64,000 nt of DNA from Glaciimonas sp. PAMC28666. Lineage in GTDB: Bacteria; Pseudomonadota; Gammaproteobacteria; Burkholderiales; Burkholderiaceae_D. Under the pieces are notes generated by a model. That model saw only the letters and a list, made by a program, of their open reading frames with translations, had not been told where the DNA came from and searched no databases. Of this stretch, positions 9,099-18,024 are shown in pieces. The first letter of the stretch is position 1. Each line of letters opens with the position of its first letter. Where the stretch lies: positions 1,178,001-1,242,000 of the forward strand of contig NZ_CP070304.1 in assembly GCF_016917355.1 (NCBI RefSeq), read 5' to 3'. The translations under genes were made by a program, and so were the position numbers.

Positions 9099-10073
9099 TC
9101 ATGGAATGATGACGATTTTTCCACTGACCTTACGTTGCATCATCGCATTCAAGGCTTCGCAAACGCCGGCAAGCGGATAACGGGCAGATACCAATGGTTT
9201 GATTTTTCCCGCTCGGTAGAGTGAAACCAGTTCGATTAAATCGGTCTCTAAATTTGTGGGTTCTCTGCGGATAAAATCACCCCAAAAAACACCCAAAATC
9301 GAACAGCCTTTTAACAGCGGCAAATTTAGCGATATTTTGGGAATTTCGCCATCCGCAAAACCAATCACCAGAAAGCGTCCGCGCCACGCCATGCTGCGAA
9401 TCGCCTGTTCGCTGTAGACGCCACCGACCGGGTCGCACACGACATCAACGCCACGACCATCAGTAATTGCTTTGAGTCGCTCACGCAGGTTTTCAGTAAG
9501 ATAATTGATACATTCATCGGCTCCGTGCGCTTTACAAACGGCCAATTTTTCGGAGGACGATGCGGCTGCGATCACTCTAGCGCCCAGCGCCTTGGCAATC
9601 TCAATAGCAGCAATGCCGATCCCGCCTGCAGCGCCGAAAATTAATACCGTTTCACCTTTTGCGACTTGTGCGCGATCTTTCAAGGCATGATATGCCGTGC
9701 CATAAGTCATCAAAAACGTCCCTGCAACCTCGTAAGACATTTCTGCTGGCATCGGGATCAGGCTATCTTCATTAATCGCAATCTCTTCCGCGAACGCGCC
9801 CCAACCGGAGAAAGCAATGACTGACTGACCGACCATAAATCGGGTGACCCCGCTACCAACCGATTTGATCACGCCTGCTAACTCACCCCCGGGAGAAAAG
9901 GGTAGCGGCGGTTTTATCTGATATTTATTCTGAATGACCAATGAGTCTGGAAAATTCACGCCAGCCGCTTTGACGCTGATAATGACCTGCCCCACATCGG
10001 GGATCAGCGACGGAATATCCTCGACCGACAAGATTTCTGGCGGCCCATATTGATGACATAGGACTGCTCGCAT
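9099..10073 (-). CDS. NADPH:quinone oxidoreductase-type zinc-free dehydrogenase
   Basis: A medium-chain dehydrogenase/reductase of the quinone oxidoreductase class, 324 aa. The N-terminal GroES-like domain has KAAGVNFPDSL and the GGELAGVI motif. The Rossmann domain has the NADP(H)-binding loop FGAAGGIGIAA. The structural-zinc cysteines of alcohol dehydrogenases are absent. It probably reduces an alpha,beta-unsaturated carbonyl or quinone with NADPH. The frame opens at a GTG (10079), but AGGAG is better spaced for the ATG at 10073. It is the last gene of the leftward acyl-CoA cluster, though the 240-bp gap to the dehydrogenase gene may include its own promoter. Confidence 0.85.
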   Translation of the reverse strand: MRAVLCHQYGPPEILSVEDIPSLIPDVGQVIISVKAAGVNFPDSLVIQNKYQIKPPLPFSPGGELAGVIKSVGSGVTRFMVGQSVIAFSGWGAFAEEIAINEDSLIPMPAEMSYEVAGTFLMTYGTAYHALKDRAQVAKGETVLIFGAAGGIGIAAIEIAKALGARVIAAASSSEKLAVCKAHGADECINYLTENLRERLKAITDGRGVDVVCDPVGGVYSEQAIRSMAWRGRFLVIGFADGEIPKISLNLPLLKGCSILGVFWGDFIRREPTNLETDLIELVSLYRAGKIKPLVSARYPLAGVCEALNAMMQRKVSGKIVIIP

Positions 10074-10139
10074 TTTCACATTCTCCTGAATAACTTCTCA
10101 AATCCGCTCATCTATCTTGCGTCAGAGCGCGGGCCAATT

Positions 10140-10175
10140 TTTGGCGCTTGCGTTTTATTTGGCGCTTGCGTTTTA
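10140..10175. repeat. Perfect 18-bp tandem duplication
   Basis: Two identical 18-bp units lie head to tail (10140-10157 and 10158-10175), each reading TTTGGCGCTTGCGTTTTA. They lie about 70 bp upstream of the quinone oxidoreductase gene, probably in or near its promoter. It may be a replication-slippage duplication or a doubled binding site. Confidence 0.85.
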
Positions 10176-10313
10176 TCATGCTGATGATTTTAAAACGTGG
10201 CGTTCAATGTCAAATTGTTGGTCCCATGGGATACCCTTTTTTCGCTCGGCTTGTAGCGTCAATTTCAGCAATGACGCCACGAACTAATTTTTAGCGATTT
10301 AAAAACACCCCCA

Positions 10314-11168
10314 TCAAGGATACGTAAAAAATCCGCGTCCGGATTTACGGCCCATGTAACCCGCGGCGACCATCTCTTTCAACAGCGGTGCCGGACGGTA
10401 TTTAGAGTCGTTAAATCCGTCATAAAGCACTTCCATTACCGCTAGCAAGGTATCGAGACCGATCATGTCGGCTAATGCCAGCGGGCCGATCGGATGTTTG
10501 CATCCAAGCTTCATACCGATATCGATTGCCTCGGCGGTGGCCAATCCTTCAGAAAGCACAAAGATAGCCTCATTGATCATCGGGCATAAGATACGGTTAA
10601 CCACGAAACCAGGATTGTTGCGCACCGTAATCGGGCTTTTGTTCAATCGTTGAGCGAATTCTTCAACCTTTGCATGGGTGGCATCACTGGTTTGAAGCCC
10701 TCGGATTAACTCGACCAACTCCATCAGCGGCACCGGATTGAAGAAGTGCATGCCGATTACTTTGTCCGCACGCTTGGTCGCTGCAGCCAGTTTCGTGATG
10801 GAAATAGATGACGTGTTGGTGGCAAGAATCACATTCTCGCCGATCACGCCGTCTACGTCTTGCAAGAGTTTTATCTTGAGTGCCTGATTTTCAGTCGCTG
10901 CTTCAATCACCAAATCGACAGACTTAAGCGCATTGATATCGGTCGTGCCCGTAATCAATGCTATCGCGGCGTCTTTTTCGGCCACGCTCAAGGTATGGTT
11001 TTTGACCAATCGGTCCAAACTGTTGACTATTTTTGCAATGCCTTTCTGAACTGCTGCCTCATTAATATCCAGCATCAGAACCGGAATACCCACCATTGCA
11101 CAGGACTGCGCAATTCCGTTGCCCATGATCCCGGCGCCGATAACCCCGACTGCATTGATTTTAGTCAT
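10314..11168 (-). CDS. 3-hydroxybutyryl-CoA dehydrogenase
   Basis: Oxidises (3S)-3-hydroxyacyl-CoA to 3-ketoacyl-CoA with NAD+ in fatty or aromatic acid beta-oxidation. The 284-aa protein has the N-terminal NAD-binding motif VIGAGIMGNGIAQ, the catalytic His in GMHFFNPVPLMELVE, and the C-terminal helical domain with NRILCPMINEAI, ending in the usual GRKSGRGFFTYP. Its length is typical of the PaaH/Hbd family. A GAGGAA element lies before the ATG. It follows the enoyl-CoA hydratase gene by 38 nt, so the two steps, hydration and dehydrogenation, are probably cotranscribed. Confidence 0.93.
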   Translation of the reverse strand: MTKINAVGVIGAGIMGNGIAQSCAMVGIPVLMLDINEAAVQKGIAKIVNSLDRLVKNHTLSVAEKDAAIALITGTTDINALKSVDLVIEAATENQALKIKLLQDVDGVIGENVILATNTSSISITKLAAATKRADKVIGMHFFNPVPLMELVELIRGLQTSDATHAKVEEFAQRLNKSPITVRNNPGFVVNRILCPMINEAIFVLSEGLATAEAIDIGMKLGCKHPIGPLALADMIGLDTLLAVMEVLYDGFNDSKYRPAPLLKEMVAAGYMGRKSGRGFFTYP

Positions 11169-11206
11169 TGTCGCTTCCTCAATTAAATTGCTACATTGTA
11201 AGGCAA

Positions 11207-12001
11207 TTACTTTCCTAAAAATTGGGGCGGACGCTTGTCAAAAAAAGCGCTGACGCCTTCGACGAAATCCACAGATTTCGCGCAAGCAATAAAGGATTCG
11301 CGTTCAGCCAGCATTTGCTCTTCCATCGTGCGCGCAAACGATGCGCGCATTAATTGTTTGGTCTTGGCGAAAGCGAGAGACGGTCCGGTTACGAGACGTT
11401 GCACCAGCACTTCTGTTTCTGCAGCCAGCTCCTCTGCAGGCACCACACGCGTGATAATTCCCAGGCGCTGCGCCTCTGCGGCATCGAAGGTTTCGGCCAA
11501 CAGCGTGAGTTCCAACGCCTTGTGCAAGCCGACCATGCGCGGCAATGACCAGGAAGCCGAACCGTCCGGACTGGCACCAATCCTGGAATACGCCAGATTG
11601 AAACGTGTACCTTCTGCGGCGATTGACAGGTCACAAGCCAAGGCCAAACTGACGCCCGCGCCTGCCACTGCTCCATGCACACTGGCAATAATCAGTTGCG
11701 GTAGATTGGTTAAAATTGACAATGCTTTATGCAGCGGATCAATGACGGTCGGGGCTGCTTCTGCAGCCGCGGCCAGATCCACTTTGAAATAGTCGAGATC
11801 GCCCCCCGCCATGAACGCACGCCCTTCCCCGCTAATGACAACCACACGGATATCCTGGCTTGCCCTGATACGCTTGCAAATCGTTAGCAGGTCCTCTGCC
11901 ATGGTCCGATCGAGGGCATTCAGGGCGGCTGGTCGATTGAAACGAATCCTGGCAATCTGCTCTTCCACATCAAACAAAATTGTTGCATCGCTGTTGCTCA
12001 T
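11207..12001 (-). CDS. Enoyl-CoA hydratase/isomerase
   Basis: A crotonase-fold enzyme of 264 aa that hydrates or isomerises enoyl-CoA. The oxyanion-hole segments are visible as FMAGGDLDYF and HGAVAGAGVSLALACD. The position of the first catalytic Glu of classical hydratases carries SRIGASPDGSASW, which has Asp but no Glu there, so it may be an isomerase or have another specificity. AGGGA precedes the ATG. It starts nine nt after the MaoC gene ends and 38 nt before the dehydrogenase gene, in a tight operon. Confidence 0.9.
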   Translation of the reverse strand: MSNSDATILFDVEEQIARIRFNRPAALNALDRTMAEDLLTICKRIRASQDIRVVVISGEGRAFMAGGDLDYFKVDLAAAAEAAPTVIDPLHKALSILTNLPQLIIASVHGAVAGAGVSLALACDLSIAAEGTRFNLAYSRIGASPDGSASWSLPRMVGLHKALELTLLAETFDAAEAQRLGIITRVVPAEELAAETEVLVQRLVTGPSLAFAKTKQLMRASFARTMEEQMLAERESFIACAKSVDFVEGVSAFFDKRPPQFLGK

Positions 12002-12010
12002 GGGCTGTCC

Positions 12011-12487
12011 CTATTGTTGGGTTTTAATAAAATATTGACGAACCACCGACTCAGCGATGCAGGCTGGCTTGTCGACACCTTCGATCTCAATCGTCGCCTT
12101 TAAAACAAGTTGAATACCACCAACAATATCCGCAAGGCTGCTCAACAAAAATCGACCACGAACCCGACTGTCGACCCGCACCGGATTCATAAAACGCACC
12201 TTGTTGAGCCCATAATTAATCCCCATTTCGCAGAACGGCAACTCAAAATTGTCTTGATAAAATTTCCCAAGCAACGATAGCGTCAAAAATCCATGAGCGA
12301 TGGTGCAACCGAACGTCGACTCTTTTGCGGCTCGGGAGACATCGACATGAATCCACTGAAAATCGCCCGTCGCTTCCGCGAATTGGTCGATGCGGCTTTG
12401 TGAGATAAGCACCCAATCGGAAACGAAAATCTCATGCCCGATGCGCGTACGCAGAAGTTCCAGGGTGCTGATATCCGGTGGTGGCAT
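12011..12487 (-). CDS. MaoC-family (R)-enoyl-CoA hydratase-like dehydratase
   Basis: A hotdog-fold hydratase of 158 aa. The family signature is clear: QFAEATGDFQWIHVD, followed by the catalytic loop FGCTIAHGFLTLSLL, which carries the conserved Asp/His-type dyad positions. It would hydrate a trans-2-enoyl-CoA. The frame extends to 12520 and would overlap the ligase gene, but the ATG at 12487 has an AAGGA element seven nt upstream and leaves a clean ten-nt gap after the ligase. The position suggests a role in the same CoA-ester pathway as its neighbours. Confidence 0.9.
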   Translation of the reverse strand: MPPPDISTLELLRTRIGHEIFVSDWVLISQSRIDQFAEATGDFQWIHVDVSRAAKESTFGCTIAHGFLTLSLLGKFYQDNFELPFCEMGINYGLNKVRFMNPVRVDSRVRGRFLLSSLADIVGGIQLVLKATIEIEGVDKPACIAESVVRQYFIKTQQ

Positions 12488-12497
12488 GATTTTTTCC

Positions 12498-14153
12498 TTA
12501 ACGGGGGCCGACACTGTCATTTTTTATGGCTTTGGGCGCTGGCAACAGCGCGCTGGCCTGATCGCGCAGCGCGCGTTTGAGAAGTTTGCCATTGGCGTTT
12601 CGCGGTAATGGCGATTCTGAAAGCGTAAAACTTTCCGGCACCTTGTAGTCAGACAAACGTGCAGCGCAATAGGCCATCAGCACGCCTGGCAAAGCCTCGG
12701 CAGATATGTCAGAGTGACGCAAAGTCACGAATGCATGCACACGCTCACCCAGCACCGGGCAAGGCTTGGCGACCACCGCACACTCCAGCACAGCCGGATG
12801 TTGGTAAAGCACGTTCTCGACCTCGATGGTAAAAATCTTGTATCCACCACGATTGATCATGTCTTTCATCCGGTCAGCTATCTTGATATAGCCATCGGAA
12901 CCGATGGATCCGATATCGCCAGAGTGCCAAAAACCGCCGGTAAAATTGTCAGCGGTGGCAGTCGGATTATTCCAATATCCTTTCACCACCATCGGCCCTT
13001 TGATCCATATTTCACCCAATGCGCCAGCTTCAACCTCACACCCGGATTCATCGAAAACGGCGATTTCAACGCAAGCCAGAGCACGACCAACGGTGTCATT
13101 ATGGTCGGCGGTTTCACCCTGCGGCATGAGCGTGGACGGCGACGTTGTTTCTGTCGAGCCGTAGCAATTCATCAGGGTAAGACTCGGTATTTTTTGCGCG
13201 AGGCTGGAGATGGTCGCCACCGGCATCGGCGCACCACCGTATCCGCCCACCCGCCATGCGGAAATATCATGCCTGTCAAAGTCCGGTTGCAGCAAACAAA
13301 GGTTATACATGGCCGGGACCATCAACGTATAGGTCATGCGTTCAGATGCGGCCAGCGCCAGAAAGTCGGTGGCTTTAAAACTCGGCATGATGACCAGTTT
13401 TCCGGCGCATTGCACCATCGTCGCGATCAGTGCAATCAACCCAGTGACATGGCTAAGCGGCACCGAAGCCACGGCGGTGTCGCGGTTCGTCAATCCCATG
13501 GCGATCTGCAGATGCATGCCGGAATGGACGATGCCGAGATGCGTCAGTGCCGCGCCCTTCGGCTTGCCGGTTGTGCCGGAGGTATACATGATGGCGACAA
13601 CATCTTCCTCTTTGACCTTGGTTGAACCGCCCGACGGTGAACCGGTAATCAAGGTGGAAAACTCTTCCGATCCGCTGCAATAACCGATTGATACGCGAGT
13701 CTTCAGTGATGGCACCTCCGCGCTAACCGGGAGCCGCTCACCCAATTCGGCTTCATGCACGATCAGGCTTGCCGAGCAATCATTGAGCATATAAGCCAGT
13801 CCGGGAGTCTGCTCGCGGACACTGAGCGGAACCGCTATAGCCCCGAGACGGGCGATAGCAAATAAGGTGATAACGAACTCATTACGATTTCCGATGAGCA
13901 TCGCCACACGGTCCCCGGGACCAATGCCGTGCCTTTCCAGGCCTGTCGCTAAGCGCGCTGAGATGTCCAGCAAATCCTTCCATGTGATACGCTCCGTGCC
14001 GCAAACCATGGCATCTCCGTCCGGGTTGCGCAGCACTGCGTTGTCCAACATCGCGTGCAAGCTTTTGGGACGTTCAATAAAACAACGCACCACACGTCCG
14101 TCAAAATGTGTTTCCAAGCGCGAGGCAGGCCAGGCGGAGTCCCATTGTTTCAT
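12498..14153 (-). CDS. Acyl-CoA synthetase / AMP-dependent ligase
   Basis: A class I adenylate-forming enzyme of 551 aa that activates a carboxylic acid as an acyl-AMP and then an acyl-CoA. The motifs occur in the correct order: the phosphate-binding loop MYTSGTTGKPKGA, the A5 motif NCYGSTETTSPST, the A7/A8 hinge WHSGDIGSIGSDGYIKI with DRMKDMINRGGYKI, and the catalytic Lys near the C-terminus in RNANGKLLKRAL. The substrate acid cannot be deduced. AAAGGA lies before the ATG. It is the first intact gene of the leftward cluster ligase-MaoC-crotonase-dehydrogenase, which reads as a short degradation route for an acyl or aryl acid. Confidence 0.93.
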   Translation of the reverse strand: MKQWDSAWPASRLETHFDGRVVRCFIERPKSLHAMLDNAVLRNPDGDAMVCGTERITWKDLLDISARLATGLERHGIGPGDRVAMLIGNRNEFVITLFAIARLGAIAVPLSVREQTPGLAYMLNDCSASLIVHEAELGERLPVSAEVPSLKTRVSIGYCSGSEEFSTLITGSPSGGSTKVKEEDVVAIMYTSGTTGKPKGAALTHLGIVHSGMHLQIAMGLTNRDTAVASVPLSHVTGLIALIATMVQCAGKLVIMPSFKATDFLALAASERMTYTLMVPAMYNLCLLQPDFDRHDISAWRVGGYGGAPMPVATISSLAQKIPSLTLMNCYGSTETTSPSTLMPQGETADHNDTVGRALACVEIAVFDESGCEVEAGALGEIWIKGPMVVKGYWNNPTATADNFTGGFWHSGDIGSIGSDGYIKIADRMKDMINRGGYKIFTIEVENVLYQHPAVLECAVVAKPCPVLGERVHAFVTLRHSDISAEALPGVLMAYCAARLSDYKVPESFTLSESPLPRNANGKLLKRALRDQASALLPAPKAIKNDSVGPR

Positions 14154-14192
14154 TTCAACTGATCCTTTTGTCGGTTCAATACGGTGCTGTCG

Positions 14193-14435
14193 CTACGCTT
14201 TGGAAAAGTAAAACAGGCTTTGGTGCGAAATGCAATTTTCGTTAGCTTTGGTCAGTTCATTCTTGGCTACTACACCCAAATGTAACTCATCTTGACCATC
14301 AATGATGCGCGTCGCTCCTCCCTCTTCAATCCAATCGCGAACATTCGCGTAATCATCCGGATGCTTGCCGAACGTGCGTCTCTTTAATGCGCCGTCGCCG
14401 CCCGGCCCGGCGACGGTTCTGCTGACAGGTCGCAA
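14193..14435 (-). pseudogene. Probable remnant of an acyl-CoA dehydrogenase 3' end
   Basis: An open stretch 39 nt upstream of the ligase gene ends in ATRIIDGQDELHLGVVAKNEL. This matches the C-terminal signature of acyl-CoA dehydrogenases of the ACAD10/11 type (R-I-x-D-G-x-D-E-x-H followed by I-A-R/K-x-E-L). There is no proper start and no flavin or substrate domain upstream; the region beyond 14435 is interrupted and then occupied by the opposite-strand glutathione transferase gene. An acyl-CoA dehydrogenase is exactly the step missing from the neighbouring cluster. I infer a decayed gene; chance similarity is possible because only about 45 residues remain. Confidence 0.45.
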
Positions 14436-14577
14436 AGTATTTCAACCACTTTACAGGGTGAAACGACGGCACCGCAGTTTGTCGATTGCCGCCGCAGAAG
14501 TGCGGAAGCCTTTGTTAGTCGCCGAATCAGAATATCGAGAAACAAGTACACTCGAGCATTTAAACGAGGATCAAAAA

Positions 14578-15219
14578 ATGCTCACTATTCATCATCTCGG
14601 AAAATCGCAGTCCGAGCGCATTATCTGGCTCTGCGAGGAACTTGGCCTTCCTTATATCATCAAGCGCTACGAGCGAAATACGGTGACAATGCTTTCCCCG
14701 CCGGAGCTAAAAGCGCTTCACCCTTTAGGCGCCGCGCCCGTTATTACTGACGGAGAATTGGTTCTCGGCGAGTCGGGTGCGATCATTGAGTACATCATTG
14801 GTAAATACGGTGATGGTCGCCTTGCCCTTGGCCCGGCCAATCCGGACTATGCACAATATCTCTACTGGCTGCACTTTGCCAACGCTAATCTTCAGCCGCA
14901 CATGGGCCGAAACATGACTCTGCGTCGACTCAATTTAGCATCCGACAATCCAATTCTTGTTGGAGCGAAAGAGCGCCTGGATCGTGGGCTGGCTTTAGTG
15001 GAAGCCCATTTAGGCGGCGTAGATTATCTGGCCGGTCGTGAATTCACCGCGGCAGATATCATGATCGTCTTTTCGCTCACAACAATGCGTTACTTCCTGC
15101 CATTCGACCTTACTGCCTATCCGCACATCCTGGCATACCTGAAGCGGATCGGCGAACGTACAGGCTATCAGCGTGCGATGGAAAAGGGTGATCCTGGAAT
15201 GGCACTTCTTCTGACCTGA
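14578..15219 (+). CDS. Glutathione S-transferase family protein
   Basis: The 213-aa protein has an N-terminal thioredoxin-like domain (LTIHHLGKSQSERIIWLC, with the cis-Pro loop AAPVITDG and the glutathione-contact ESGAIIEYI) and an all-helical C-terminal domain with the N-capping FTAADIMI motif. It would conjugate glutathione to electrophiles or act in related redox chemistry in the cytoplasm. The open frame starts much earlier, at 14365, but a GAGGA element lies just before the ATG at 14578 and the family begins there. It diverges from the acyl-CoA cluster. Confidence 0.92.
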   Translation: MLTIHHLGKSQSERIIWLCEELGLPYIIKRYERNTVTMLSPPELKALHPLGAAPVITDGELVLGESGAIIEYIIGKYGDGRLALGPANPDYAQYLYWLHFANANLQPHMGRNMTLRRLNLASDNPILVGAKERLDRGLALVEAHLGGVDYLAGREFTAADIMIVFSLTTMRYFLPFDLTAYPHILAYLKRIGERTGYQRAMEKGDPGMALLLT

Positions 15220-15725
15220 AAAAGCACACCATACGCAAGCAAAAAGCACCAATCAGGTACCGAAGCCTAGAACATTCAGAAGGGTCTGTGCCAACCATAC
15301 AATCAACGATGGCACCTACCCTGACTGCAAAATTCCGTACTCAACACCCCCTATAACCGACGTTGTAACGGGCGTCTCGAGTGATCCAACGGGTTGAAGC
15401 GGACGCAAAAAATAATCACGCTTCTAGATTATTTATTCCAATAGGTATACGATATAACTCAAGAGTACCTAAGAATACTTGTGCGCACGACTCAAAAATA
15501 GGAAGCGTGCACCGTCGCCCGAACTCGCGGTAGGCAAACTTGCCTTGCCCCTTTTCTGCACGATCACTTTTTGGAGACATTGGCAACCGCTGGAACCCTG
15601 CTGCATGCTTGCTTCGCGGCCGTGTCCGGTGCTGCCAATGCCAAACGCAATGTACTCAGATGCTGGCAGCCTATAAATCGGCTCTTTGATAACAAGCGAA
15701 GGCGCAACGCATCACGAGGTGAAAG
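15220..15725. other. Intergenic stretch without a convincing gene
   Basis: Short frames exist but none has a supported start or recognisable product. The right end must hold the promoter and leader of the aldolase gene, since AGGTGAAAG lies directly before its ATG. No terminator for the glutathione transferase gene is obvious. Confidence 0.4.
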
Positions 15726-16511
15726 ATGATAACGAACCCCGAATCAAACCAGCTACAGCATGCCCACGACATATCAGATGCGGAGTGGAACCTACGGGTG
15801 CAGTTGGCGGCGGCCTATCGACTGGTTGAATTTTACGGCTGGTCTGAAATGATTTACGGTCATTTGACGGCGCGCGTTCCGGGTTCCGATAATCATTTTT
15901 TGATTAATCCGTATGGGCTCAATTATGATGAGATCACGGCATCCAATCTGGTCAAAATTGACCTCGAGGGTAACGTGATTGCAGGGCGACGGCACACTGT
16001 CAACTACGCGGGATTTATTATTCATTCGGCGGTGCATATGGTGCGCTCTTCCAATAACCATGTTGTCATGCATACGCACACCCGAGCCGGAATGGCGGTC
16101 GCGGCGTTGGAAGAGGGTCTGCAACCGATCTCTATGTTTTCTACCGCATTCCACAGCCGGCTGGCTTACCATGAGTATGAAGGCGCAGCACTCAGACTCG
16201 ACGAACGTGAACGCATCGTCAAGTCGCTCGGTAACGCTAAAGCGCTGATTCTAAAGAATCATGGATTGCTGGTCGTGGGCAGTACGGTTCCTGAAACTTT
16301 CCTGCGCTTGTATCGACTCGAACGCGCTTGTCAGGTTCAGATTGATGCGGCGGCGGCAGGCAAGCTTAATATTATGCCGATTACACTGGCGGCGCAATCC
16401 GGGGCAGATCTCGACAGTTTTCAGAGTCTGCATCCGCAGGGTGAAGGTGGCGTTGAGTTCGAGGCGCTCATGCGCAAGCTTGACCGGATTGATAATAGTT
16501 ACCGGCATTGA
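15726..16511 (+). CDS. Class II aldolase/adducin family protein
   Basis: A 261-aa member of the zinc-dependent class II aldolase/adducin fold. The metal-binding histidines are visible in MHTHTRAG and in the later KNHGLLVVG segment. YGHLTARVPG and FLINPYGLNYDEI are the usual N-terminal substrate-site segments. The family includes sugar-phosphate aldolases and epimerases as well as many members of unknown substrate. GAGGTGAAAG precedes the ATG. It stands alone and ends at a bidirectional terminator shared with ohr. Confidence 0.9.
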   Translation: MITNPESNQLQHAHDISDAEWNLRVQLAAAYRLVEFYGWSEMIYGHLTARVPGSDNHFLINPYGLNYDEITASNLVKIDLEGNVIAGRRHTVNYAGFIIHSAVHMVRSSNNHVVMHTHTRAGMAVAALEEGLQPISMFSTAFHSRLAYHEYEGAALRLDERERIVKSLGNAKALILKNHGLLVVGSTVPETFLRLYRLERACQVQIDAAAAGKLNIMPITLAAQSGADLDSFQSLHPQGEGGVEFEALMRKLDRIDNSYRH

Positions 16512-16555
16512 GCAAGTACCGATTTTCAATAAGTAGACGATCTGCTCCAAAATAA

Positions 16556-16588
16556 AAAAGCGCATTACGGTGAACGTAATGCGCTTTT
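16556..16588. terminator. Bidirectional terminator between the aldolase gene and ohr
   Basis: A perfect 14-bp stem (AAAAGCGCATTACG and CGTAATGCGCTTTT) encloses a 5-nt loop, with A and T runs at both ends. It sits between convergent genes and can serve both. Confidence 0.9.
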
Positions 16589-16660
16589 ATACTTTGCGGC
16601 CAATTTTCCTGCTAACCGCAAGGAGCCTTTAGCAAGTCGTCGGGACTATTCTCGCTGCGA

Positions 16661-17086
16661 TTAAACCAATGTCAGCGTGACGTCAACGTTACCGCGGGTT
16701 GCGTTCGAATATGGGCAAACGTGATGCGCCTTGTCGACCAATGTTTTTGCTGCTGCTTTGTCCATGCCCGGGATCGATATTTTTAGTTCGACTTCAATAC
16801 CGAATCCACCTGGGATTTGACCAATGCCAACCAGGCCAGTGATCGATGTGTCTGCTGGCAATGTGATTTTATCTTGTGATGCAACGAATTTCATTGCGCC
16901 AATGAAGCAAGCTGAATAACCCGCTGCAAATAATTGCTCTGGATTGCTGCCAGCTGCGCCTGCACCGCCGAGTTCTTTCGGTGTTGTCAATTTTACGTCC
17001 AGGATGCCATCGGAGGTAGTAGCGCGACCATCACGACCGCCAGTTGCTGTGGCTGAGGCTGTAAACAGAATTTTTTCGACTGACAT
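16661..17086 (-). CDS. ohr: Organic hydroperoxide resistance protein Ohr
   Basis: Ohr is a small homodimeric thiol peroxidase that reduces organic and fatty-acid hydroperoxides. The 141-aa protein has both redox cysteines of the OsmC/Ohr family, C60 in AAGYSACF and C124 in HHVCPYSN, plus the opening [19 protein letters not shown] that is diagnostic for Ohr. The frame extends to 17104, but AAGGA is correctly placed for the ATG at 17086. It lies downstream of its usual repressor gene ohrR on the same strand, separated by about 420 bp that contain an OhrR-like site. Confidence 0.95.
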   Translation of the reverse strand: MSVEKILFTASATATGGRDGRATTSDGILDVKLTTPKELGGAGAAGSNPEQLFAAGYSACFIGAMKFVASQDKITLPADTSITGLVGIGQIPGGFGIEVELKISIPGMDKAAAKTLVDKAHHVCPYSNATRGNVDVTLTLV

Positions 17087-17386
17087 GGTGTTTCCTTTTT
17101 TCAAATTGAATGAAATGGCCGCTTAAGCAATCCGTTGAAACCAATCAGTCGGCCGTACTGAAAAGTTCGGATAAAAATGATAAGCCTTACGCAAAGTCGC
17201 CCTTGGCGTTTTACTTTCCTGCTCGGCTGTTCGGGGCAGTGCCCGTTAGCTGGGACGATTTTGCGTAAGTCGTAAATTAGATCGATTACCTGACGCTGCA
17301 ATTTCAAAAATGCTAATAAGTCTCTTTTTAAGACATTTCGGGTCCAAGAAGCTTATCTCGTATTTTTAATAAATATATAACTTACA
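17087..17386. other. Leader region of ohr without a gene
   Basis: This roughly 300-bp stretch between the operator-like site and the ohr start carries no convincing coding region. If transcription starts near the operator, ohr would have an unusually long leader. An additional promoter nearer the gene is possible. Confidence 0.35.
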
Positions 17387-17414
17387 CAATAAAATTGCGC
17401 ACAACTTAATTTGC
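17387..17414. promoter_or_regulatory. Probable OhrR operator upstream of ohr
   Basis: This 28-nt AT-rich site matches the site upstream of ohrR (18025-18052) at 22 of 28 aligned positions by my own alignment, including the shared AAATTGC and TTAATTTGC halves. It lies between the ohrR stop codon and ohr, where an OhrR-controlled promoter is expected. Confidence 0.6.
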
Positions 17415-17507
17415 ACTATACCTTAAATAATAAACCTGTGCTTCGATCAAGTCACGTTGAGATCCATTATCGCCAGGTCGTTAGCGCTACCACAAAGTCG
17501 TGGGCGT

Positions 17508-18002
17508 CTAAACGTTACTTGCCATGGCAGCGCGCAACCTCTGCAATTGCCCCGTCAGCGCACGCAGCTCATCTAACGAACACTGTGCGGCGCAACTCAC
17601 TTGCTGCGGAATCAACCGCGCATCTTGCCGCAATGCATTTCCTTGATCGGTCAGACTAACGATGACTTGCCGCTCATCCTTTACCGAGCGCTGGCGCCTG
17701 ACCAAACCACCAAGTTCAAGTCTTTTTAGCAAAGGCGTTAATGTTCCAGAATCCAGATACAAACGCTCCCCAACTTCCGAAACGGTGACCGCGTCCCTCT
17801 CCCACAAGGTTAACATGACCAAATACTGCGGGTAAGTTATGCCTAATGATTGCAAAAAGGGCTTGTAAATCTTGGTCATCGTCAACGATGCCGAATACAG
17901 CGCGAAACACAGTTGGTTATCTAGCAGCAAATCCTCAGATTCAAAAGCATCGGCCTCAGATCCTACTTCGTTGCCTACGTCATTTTTGAGGTGCGATTCC
18001 AT
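17508..18002 (-). CDS. ohrR: MarR-family peroxide-sensing repressor OhrR
   Basis: OhrR represses ohr and itself until a conserved Cys is oxidised by organic hydroperoxide. The protein (164 aa from the chosen start) has the diagnostic LLLDNQLCFALY segment with sensor C32. The MarR winged helix follows (TVSEVGERLYLDSGTLTPLLKRLE and the wing SVKDERQVIVSLT). C137 and C141 near the C-terminus could act as resolving cysteines, as in the 2-Cys OhrR class. The frame opens at 18065, but that would run through the palindromic operator, so ATG 18002 is preferred, although its ribosome binding site is weak. It probably regulates ohr downstream. Confidence 0.92.
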   Translation of the reverse strand: MESHLKNDVGNEVGSEADAFESEDLLLDNQLCFALYSASLTMTKIYKPFLQSLGITYPQYLVMLTLWERDAVTVSEVGERLYLDSGTLTPLLKRLELGGLVRRQRSVKDERQVIVSLTDQGNALRQDARLIPQQVSCAAQCSLDELRALTGQLQRLRAAMASNV

Positions 18003-18024
18003 AACTTGAATAATACGCAGCGTA

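Noticed and set aside
12714-13625. 303-codon open frame on the plus strand opposite the acyl-CoA synthetase gene
   Set aside because: It has no recognisable motif and lies wholly inside a strongly supported adenylate-forming enzyme gene. Antisense frames of this length are common in such GC-rich genes.
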